From the NCBI GenBank assembly GCA_020746875.1, contig JAGTJL010000016.1, positions 1,550,001-1,614,000 of the forward strand: a stretch of 64,000 bases of DNA. The letters are read 5' to 3'. The notes under the pieces are model-generated. The model did no database searches. It was not told the DNA's origin and saw only the letters and a program-made list of their open reading frames with translations. Position 1 is the stretch's first letter. Every line of letters begins with the position of its first letter. This stretch comes from Rhexocercosporidium sp. MPI-PUGE-AT-0058. Its lineage: Eukaryota; Ascomycota; Leotiomycetes; Helotiales. The position numbers were made by a program, and so were the translations under genes. Shown here one piece after another: positions 56,387 to 64,000 of the stretch.

Positions 56387-57680
56387 GGTGTAGAGTTGCT
56401 GGGTGTGCGGATTATTGAAAGAATGTTTGTAAAAGAAGTCCTCAAAGAGAGGATTTTTGGGCCTTCTTTAGCAGCGTTCGCGCATTGATGGTGGATGTTT
56501 CAATGTCGTGTCCCCACGATTTTGAGGGTGCCAGTAGTTAGGTAGAAGTGTGTTGGGTAGGCTATTATAAGGAGTGTAACATCGTCTTTGGGCGCAGCAC
56601 AGAGAATTAAGGGCGGACTGTAGAGAACCAGCAGATACAGAGCGAGAGGGTACGGTGTTGTGGATTTTGGGTGTGGAGGTTTTGCGAATGCGAATCGAAT
56701 CAATTGTCTTGTCTTGTCGTGTCTTGTCTTCCAAGGCCACATAAGCTGGAGATCGGTTTCATCAGCTGAAGGCGAAAGGGAGAGCCAAGACGAAGATGCG
56801 GCAGAGCGCAGGGAGTTGGGAGTTGGGAGTCGGGAGTCGGGGGTCGGGGGTCGGGGACTCTGTTTCCAGCCACAGTGCAGGGGTGGGGCTGGACGCCACA
56901 GACTAGAATGGTTTGAGACTAGCTCGGTTTCTGGGAGAAGGTCATTCGGATTTTATCTGCTAGCAGAAACACATTTACACGCATTACTTGGTTTATGTGT
57001 ATCAAATCCATTATGTAGAGGTTGGCTCAGTACAAACACCCCTTTAAATCTTGCAGAATGTTTATACAGGATCGACTTTTCTAGTTTTCCAGCCTCTCTC
57101 GACTGTCCGCCTCTGTATCTGGATCTGTATCCCTCCCTGCCATCTGAACAGCGGTCCATCCCGGCCCATAGCGCCGTACCCTCCCCTCCCTGCCAGCCCA
57201 GCCAACTCAATACATCCCAGCTGTCCAGCTTTATTCCCTTTGGGCATCAGAGGAGAGACAGGATAATTGGCTGTCCTAGCACACCCAACCTCCTCATATC
57301 GAGCTCTGCCACTCTACTCGTACCTCTGCACCTCCTGCAGCTTCATCTACTTTCATGTTGCTACCCGCCACTATTCTCAGCTAACCTGACCATGCATCTG
57401 CGACCTTCATACCGCCATTGTCTGTCCTGAAGATTGCCTTGTACCTTCCGGCGCATAACCAGACAGACGCATCACCGGACGAGTAAGCATCAGCAGAGTG
57501 GTGCTGTGGTCTATGACGACGAGCCTAGCTTTTGCTTTTGATTCATCACCAAGTGACACCCAGATGTCCTAAGAGCTTCTAGGACTTTCACTCGGGCTTT
57601 CTACAGCTTGAAAATCTTCTGCGAACTGCGAATCATCCTGCGCCAACATTCTATATACCTCGTACCTCCCTCGAAGCGCC
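56387..57680. promoter_or_regulatory. Divergent promoter region, kex2 and PhoD-like gene
   Basis: 1.3 kb between two genes that start outwards. It contains the G-rich heptamer array at 56811-56857 and a TCTTGTC-type tandem near 56705-56730. Plus-strand frames here, including one of 256 codons at 56660-57430, have repeat-shaped or low-complexity products and are not called. The 5' leader of the PhoD-like gene probably begins in the right third. Confidence 0.5.
56811..56857 (+). repeat. G-rich heptamer array, quadruplex-prone
   Basis: Six head-to-tail heptamers in three pairs, GGGAGTT x2, GGGAGTC x2 and GGGGGTC x2, followed by a final GGGG. This gives seven runs of three or more G spaced by short loops on the plus strand, which fits the standard G-quadruplex pattern. 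It lies about 425 bp upstream of the kex2 start codon and 825 bp upstream of the PhoD-like start. Confidence 0.9.
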
Positions 57681-60600
57681 ATGTCAGCTCCGTACTGGGG
57701 CAAACTTCCTCCTCCCAAAGTCTCACGACGAGAACGAGAACGAGAAGAACGAGAACAAGAACAGGAGCAAGCTCAAAGAGGAAACAACAACCTGTCAATC
57801 AACACCAATATGGCAGGCGATCGTTTGTCCAGCAACTACCCCTCCCAATCGAATCCAAGACAGAACCGATTCTCAACCCAGACCGATGCGCCGACCATAT
57901 CCACACAGAGCCCATTTGCATCGCCCATAGCTTCAGAGTTCCGAGGAGACGGATTGGCACCTCGTCCTCCATCGTTCCAACCTGGCGCATCGGATACTGG
58001 ATATAACAGGGACTACTTAGAGAAGAGGCGAAGGCGGCAGAGTCGAGAACAGTACGAGGACCCGGCATCAGCTCCTCCCCCTGCCGCCCCAGATGTGCCC
58101 AGAGCTCCTCCACTGAGTTACAAACAGCCGTATAGCAACGGGGGACAAGTTCCAAGTCGGTCTGGGTACAGTGAAGAGGACCGGCAGATCAGACGCGAGC
58201 CAAGCAACGGGAAGGCACCGATACGATACAGTGGAAGTCAAAGACAGCAACGGAAAGGCTCTCTTTCCGAAGCGGAAGAGCAGCGACGCAGGTACGTCAA
58301 TATTTCCAGGCTCTGAGGACATTGTAGACTGATTCTGCCACAGAGAGTGGGCACCAGACCGGTCCCCTCTTCAGAGGTTAGAACTGACGCTTGATAGCAT
58401 CACCAAGGAAGAGAAAAGAGCCCGGGTCGAGGAGGCTGAGCTGGTTGCCAGAGAATCGAAATCTGGTCGCGGTGGAGAACGAGCTACCCAGAACTCAGTC
58501 CGGTTCAGAAATCGACCTGTTGCAAAGGCTGCCTCCGAAGCGACTTCACAGCCGCAAAGTCTTCCAGAGGCTGGCTTGGTGCGAAATCTGAGCAACAAGC
58601 AGAAGGATCAGTTACACCGGAGTGGAACTGTTGAGAAGACTCGACCCGTAGAAAGCGGATTGAATTCTAGTAAGTTCAATCCCTGGCTCGATGTCTGGAG
58701 TCCAAATTAGTCCTGGGGTTCCAAAGGGGTTGATATCGAAGCGTTTCCGCCCTCAATACCCAAAGACTATTTCAACCATTTAATGCGGAAGGACATCCAC
58801 TGACATGCTTCCAGGCTTTGATTATCAGCCACAGCAAGACGTCATAGATGTCCCAAGGAAAGTTGAGCCCATTCCACAGCGCAAAACGAGCTCTCGAGAT
58901 AAATCTTACCTTCCCGTCCCTGTGGCTGCCGCTGTTGGCGCCGTAGGATTTAGTCAAAGTGGGAGCAACAAACTTCGTAAGAACCCTCCAGACGACCCAT
59001 GGCATACCAAGCGAACAGACGCCGAAAAGCAGTACCCGGACATTATCGTACCGCGAAAACAATCTGTCGGTGGTGGGCCATCCAGGGACACTGCATTTCG
59101 AAGCCATCCTCAGAGTTCCAGGGACAAGGAGCTTCCAGTACTACCTCGAGACGCACAGCAATACCCTGTTCAAGATCACGAGATCGACCGTCTAAACTTG
59201 GAAGAAGACATGGAAGAGAAGCCTGTGCGACGCTTGAGTAAGCTGGAGCGATTGACCGGCTCGTCTAATCCAAGAGCAGCGCCGGCTGGAAATGTCCGGA
59301 CTGAACGAGTTATGGTTAGTCAAAGTCCTTTCTTTGATCTATAACATATAAGAAAGCCTGTTCTTGAATCGAGTTTTAACAATTTCCTTTGCTGGAGCGA
59401 AATTTGCCAAAATAGCTCTGAACTTTCTCTAACATGTCTAGGTCAACGGTATTCAATACGATGTCCCGCCAAAAGCTACAGCCGACCTTGCTCGCCAGCA
59501 GCCCGGGGATCATCATCATTTCTCTAACTTAATCCACCATAAGCATGACAATTTATCTGGACAGGGTGTCTACGTCGCGTCCAGACGACTTGACGAATGG
59601 AAGAAAGGTGGTGTTGCTCTACTTTCCGGAGCATTACTTGACCTCGAAACCAACGACCAAACCGAAGAAGAAAAGGACAAAGCTTGGTGGGAGGCAGGAA
59701 ATACTGGTACCCGAAGGCGAAGCAGTACCAAGCAACGAAAAGCTGAAGCGTACGATGGAGAATACGACAGCAGTAACGGTATGGTACCTCAAATTTCTTA
59801 CTCTGGAGAATGCCTAGGATGTCTTTCCGAACAACAGTATCGAGACAACGCTGTTAAACTTCGTGATCGACATCTTGTCGGCTATGACAAGAAAACTGGA
59901 GATAAATTGCAACCAAACCCCGAAGATGATAATGTTCCATTGTCTGGGGAAGGTTCTACACTCCGGCCTCCTACATTTCTTCGCGATTTACCCCCACAAT
60001 CTATTCCACCTCTTACCATGCCCCATTTGCTGACTTGTGAAATGCGGTCTATCCGCGTTCGCCCTGATATAGCTCCAACCAGATTCAAACCACCTTTGTT
60101 CCTCAAGAGCGGCCCAATGTTGCGGTACTGTGGCATGCGTCGCGAAAAGGTGAAAAGTCGCTCAACAAGAAACCAAGTTCTTCCCGATCGTGAGATTTGG
60201 AGAGGTACTATCATGATTGTTACGCAGGATGCGCATTCCAATTACGAACTCGCTCCAACACTTCGATTGTTCTTGCAACCAATGGACTTACTTCCTCCCC
60301 CTCCAGCACAGGTGGACGGGGAGATTGATGATCTTGCCCCGGAATACGTTGATCCGATTGCGGGACTTCCTAAGATAGGGAGAGATGGCAGAACTCTCTA
60401 CGTTCGTCCCATTGACCACCTCGAGCAAATGAAAGATTTGTCTACAGAGGAATCGGATGATGGGCTCTTTGAGATGCACAGAAGTCCACTTGACGGAACT
60501 GCCGAACGAAATCCGGCATGCAATAAATCGCATTACGATGGAGAAAAAGCAGGCAAGTACAAAGAAGTCCGAGGATTTCGACTTCATGCCGAGCAGAATG

Positions 60601-62987
60601 TCACTTTTTGGAGGTTCAACATTGAGATCGAGCTTCGATCAAAGCAACAACGAATTGCTTATCGGATCAATCGAGGTCCTGCCACCGCATTCTGGGTCCC
60701 GGCTCGTGGACAAGCTATGAATATCATGTTCTCTAGCTGCAATGGTTTCAGTCATGATATCGACCCAAACGGCTTCTGTGGTCCCGATCCATTGTGGCGA
60801 GACGTCTTGAATACGCATCAGACCCAACCGTTCCACGTCATGCTTGGTGGGGGTGACCAAATCTATAATGATCGTGTCATGGAAGAGACCACAATCTTCA
60901 AGCAGTGGTTGGATATGAAAGATCCGCATCACAAGGAAAGACTGCCCTTCACCGCGGAGATGCAGAATGAGCTAGAGGCTTTTTACCTCAATCGCTATAG
61001 CATGTGGTTCTCACAAGGTCTATTCGGTCTGGCCGTATCTCAGATCCCCATGATCAACATATTTGATGATCACGACATCATCGATGGATTTGGGTCGTAT
61101 CCTGACAGCTACATGCGCTCGCCAATCTTCTCTGGCTTGGGATCAGTTGCATTCAAGTACTACATGTTGTTCCAGCACCAGAGTAGTATTGACGAAGGAG
61201 AAGACACCGAGCCTAGCTGGATTCTTGGAACTCAGCCTGGTCCATACATCAAGGAACTCAGTCGAAGCGTCTTCACAACTCTCGGGCGCGAGATCGCTTT
61301 CTTAGGGCTCGACTGTCGTACTGAAAGAATGTACGACGAGATTGTAAGTGCCGAGACTTATGACAAAGTCTTTGAGAGACTTGAGAAAGAGATAATCAAG
61401 GGAGAGACGAAGCATTTGATTGTTTTGGTTGGTATCCCAGTGGCATATCCACGGATGGTTTGGCTGGAAAATATGTAGGTTCTACAGGTCCAAGCTGCGA
61501 AAGTCTTACTAACATCCTCAGTCTCACATCTAGAGTCATGGAGCCTATCAAGGCTTTGAGCAGAGCAGGTATTCTTGGCAAGAAACTTCTCAATCACATG
61601 GATGGTGGTGTGGAAATCCTCGACGATTTGGATGATCACTGGACTGCAAAGCATCACAAGGAAGAACGAAACTGGTTCATCCAAGAACTGCAAGATTTGG
61701 CTGCCATGAAATCTGTTCGGATCACTATTCTTGGGTATGCCACAACTTTATGTCCATTTACAGGTTACTGACTTTGACAGGGGCGATGTTCATCTCGGAG
61801 CTATTGGCCAATTCTATTCCAATCCCAAACTCGGTATCCCAAAAGATCGTGATTTCCGCTACATGCCGAATATCATATCTTCAGCAATTGTCAACTCACC
61901 TCCGCCGGAGACCTTGGCCGATCTGCTGAACAAGCGAAACAAGGTCCATCATCTTGATGCAGAAACGGATGAGGACATGATTCCGATCTTTACCCACGAC
62001 GTCAATGGAAAGCCAAGGAACAACAAGCGCCTACTGAACCGCAGGAATTGGTGCTCGATTCGCTTGTATGATCCAGAACTTACTCCACCAGCTACACCGC
62101 AATTGGACGGGCCACCATCGCCCCCTCTTCGAGGTGGTCTTCTTCGTCGACTATCATCTTCTCGAGGGCCAAGCTACCGGCCGGATGCAACAGCACCGGT
62201 GGCCCATAAAGGTTTCTTTGGCAAACGTGAGGCTACAGCGCCACCTCTATCCAGTCCTGGCTTCTTCGCACGCCGCAACTCGACCTCACGTCGTACTTCG
62301 ACTGATTCAGAGCGTCCTGGAGTTCTGACTCGTACCCTGTCACTGTCGCGTAAAGACTTCATGCCAGGGAACTTGTTCCGACGGAACAGCAAGCGACGAC
62401 CGGATGATGGTGGTATCAATGGCTACGGAGCAGATAGTGATGATGACGTATCATACCACGAGCAACCGAGATCTGGCCTACGAGGGGGTAGTGGAGGCCA
62501 CGATTCAGACGACGGTTATTTTCCTGTAATGCCTCCCGCCACCGGACGTACCGCCCAAAATCCCGTTGCGGAAGCATCCACATCTGTCGCAGGCGCCACA
62601 CCACAACAAGGTTTCCAGCGCAGCCAATTCCACCGTACACCCACTGGTCTCTCAGCCAAACAACTCAAGCGCTCTCCTAATCAAGCGGTCAACCTCGAAG
62701 GCGGACTAGATATCTGTCTAAATATGGAGGTCAATCCCAAGGACCCAGCAGGTATCACGGCTCCCTACCGTTTACTTGTGCCGGCGCTCTTCCACGAAGA
62801 ACCTCCTGCCAAGGCGGCAGCAAGTAGAAGTCGAAGTAGGAGTAGTAGTCGTAGTTCTAGCGATGTGAATGTTCAGCCACAGCCGGGGAAGCTGAAGAGG
62901 TGGAATACTTTTTCGAGGGGTAAAGGGAAGAATAAGGATCAGGATAATGGGAGGAATCTGGCGGATGCGAGGATTGGAGGCAGATGA
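57681..62987 (+). CDS. Very large PhoD-like phosphatase-domain protein
   Basis: Spliced as 57681-58291, 58344-58669, 58815-59314, 59442-61474, 61522-61734 and 61781-62987, giving 1629 residues. The first ~480 residues are disordered, basic and Arg/Glu/Gln/Ser-rich (REREREEREQEQEQ, EKRRRRQSREQ). The PhoD-like metallophosphatase part lies at about 700-1310: TRFKPPLFLKSGPMLRYCGM, the metal-site motifs GGGDQIYNDR (near 948) and FDDHDIIDGFGSYPD (near 1020), and GGDVHLGAIGQFYS (near 1228), rebuilt across the last intron. The C-terminal ~300 residues are again disordered, with Arg/Ser-rich runs (SRSRSRSSSRSSS). PhoD-like proteins hydrolyse phosphodiesters or phosphomonoesters; this fungal group has no signal peptide and is probably intracellular. 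Some residues between 555 and 680 fit the family poorly, but no repairing intron was found. The five introns are 46-145 nt. Confidence 0.9.
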
Positions 62988-64000
62988 GTCATGAGGGATG
63001 AAGAATGCATGATGGGATGGGAGGCAAGGCGAATAACGACGCCGAGATGGGATGGAGAGATTGGATGCAACCGATGAAGAGGGGTGGATGGATGACGAGG
63101 CATGATAATATATTTGGCATGAGCGAGATGTTTTAAGGAGTGGGATTCGAGTATACCCTTTCTGTATAAATAGTTAATTTGAGGTTGTTTGATGATTTGT
63201 ATGATCTTCGTTCGGATGATGAAATTTCGGTTAATCCCTCCCCAAGCTATTGGATATGAAAATGTTGAGTGAAGTAGTTTCTCATCATTCCAGTTCTCCC
63301 GGCGATTTAACAAAGCAGTGCTAAAGCCGAAGGAAAGAGAGGAAGGGAGAGATAGCGATGGAGTTGAGACGAGAATTTTCAAATGGAGCTGACGAATTAG
63401 ATGCAGAGGGTTATCTATCAAGCAAGACGAAAGAAAACAAATATTAAGCGAGCTCTCAACTAGCTTTACTTCATGGAGGAGTACCCACCGCAGGTAGACA
63501 TAAAACTTCACAACGCAATCATAGCTCAGAAAGCAAACCTCTTATTATGCATCTACAAGTATAGGGATAAGTAAGGTGGAACAAATTAGTGAAGATCTTT
63601 TTTTTTGGTATCTTCATCACGTTATTCTTTGTTAATATGGCCTATCTACCTGTAAGTATATATATAGCATAATAGCATGCTACTTAATTTCGGCTTCCGT
63701 TGTCTTCAAGCTGTGTGATTTTACTACAACAAAAAGAATATAGAAAATTTATAGTAGAGATAAGTTGAAAGTGGGATGAGAAAGGAATGGGAGGGTGATG
63801 GGAGAGGGAGGGGAGCAGACTTACGGAGAATGGGATAGTGAGTTGTGTGGAGGGCCGTGCAGGTGTACGCGGAGGGATTGGGGAGTTTGATTTTGAGTAC
63901 TGCTTCTTTTATCTGGGTGCTGGTTAGGTGGTAGGGGTTTGCAACGTATGTACTTGGAAATCAAGAGCTCCAAGTTTGCATTGGAGACTACAGTAAGACA
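62988..64000. other. 3' flank and intergenic, no gene seen
   Basis: AT-rich sequence after the PhoD-like gene. A 190-codon minus-strand frame at 62939-63511 overlaps the coding end of that gene and has a low-complexity product; I do not call it. The last 300 bp may belong to the flank of a gene outside the window. Confidence 0.5.

Noticed and set aside
56660..57430. 256-codon plus-strand frame in the kex2/PhoD gap
   Set aside because: It runs through the G-rich heptamer array and low-complexity sequence and starts inside the kex2 promoter; no homology is visible.
59779..59837. Possible 59-nt intron in the PhoD-like gene
   Set aside because: Removal shifts the frame and gives a stop within a few codons, whereas reading through keeps the frame open.
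60037..60072. Possible 36-nt intron in the PhoD-like gene
   Set aside because: It is too short for spliceosomal removal and has no good branch site.

Overview
The window is nuclear DNA of a filamentous ascomycete (Pezizomycotina; a Leotiomycete is my inference from gene content and general look, not shown). The grounds are short introns of about 43-145 nt with GT...CTAAC/CTGAC...AG signals, a Zn(II)2Cys6 transcription factor, fungal MFS transporters, a kexin gene and a type II tRNA-Ser. There is no virus, plasmid or CRISPR array. Exon joins below were built by hand from reading frame and splice signals. Fifteen intact protein genes, two pseudogenes, one tRNA, one small gene with a KH-like look and several decayed fragments are supported.

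Layout. 0.3-7.3 kb: a broken sugar-transporter gene, a Zn2Cys6 regulator and a divergently transcribed DHA1-type MFS exporter sharing a ~760 bp promoter region; this resembles a small transport/resistance locus in partial decay. 7.3-10.8 kb: no intact gene, only degenerate coding-like pieces. 10.8-11.5 kb: adenine phosphoribosyltransferase. 11.5-14.7 kb: gene-empty. 14.7-19.8 kb: a polytopic membrane protein I do not recognise and a Vps38/UVRAG-like subunit of the Vps34 PI3-kinase complex. 19.8-22.8 kb: gene-empty apart from a 61-64 bp tandem repeat with inverted relatives. 22.8-25.3 kb: phosphoketolase. 27.1-28.2 kb: a SET-domain protein. 28.2-35.6 kb: sparse, with a small KH-like gene, an orphan 280-aa gene and possible fossils of NLR-like and HET-like proteins.

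From 35.6 kb the window is gene-dense and mostly housekeeping: hexose-type transporter, proline-iminopeptidase-like hydrolase, tRNA-Ser(AGA), a PNPOx/ferredoxin-reductase-like fusion oxidoreductase, mitochondrial adenylate kinase, LETM1/Mdm38, sorting nexin Snx4/Atg24, arylamine N-acetyltransferase, a broken DUF5672 gene, the Kex2 proprotein convertase and a very large PhoD-like phosphatase. Several act in related cell biology (Vps38 and Snx4 in endosome/autophagy traffic, Kex2 in the late Golgi; Adk2 and Mdm38 in mitochondria), but nothing shows they are co-regulated.

The most unusual single observation is a predicted one-nucleotide exon between two complete introns in the MFS exporter gene (position 6254). 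Others are a G-rich heptamer array with strong quadruplex potential in the kex2/PhoD intergenic region, the ATGCAACAAAA tandem repeat, and the cluster of decayed genes in the left half. I did not find a clearly novel multi-gene system.
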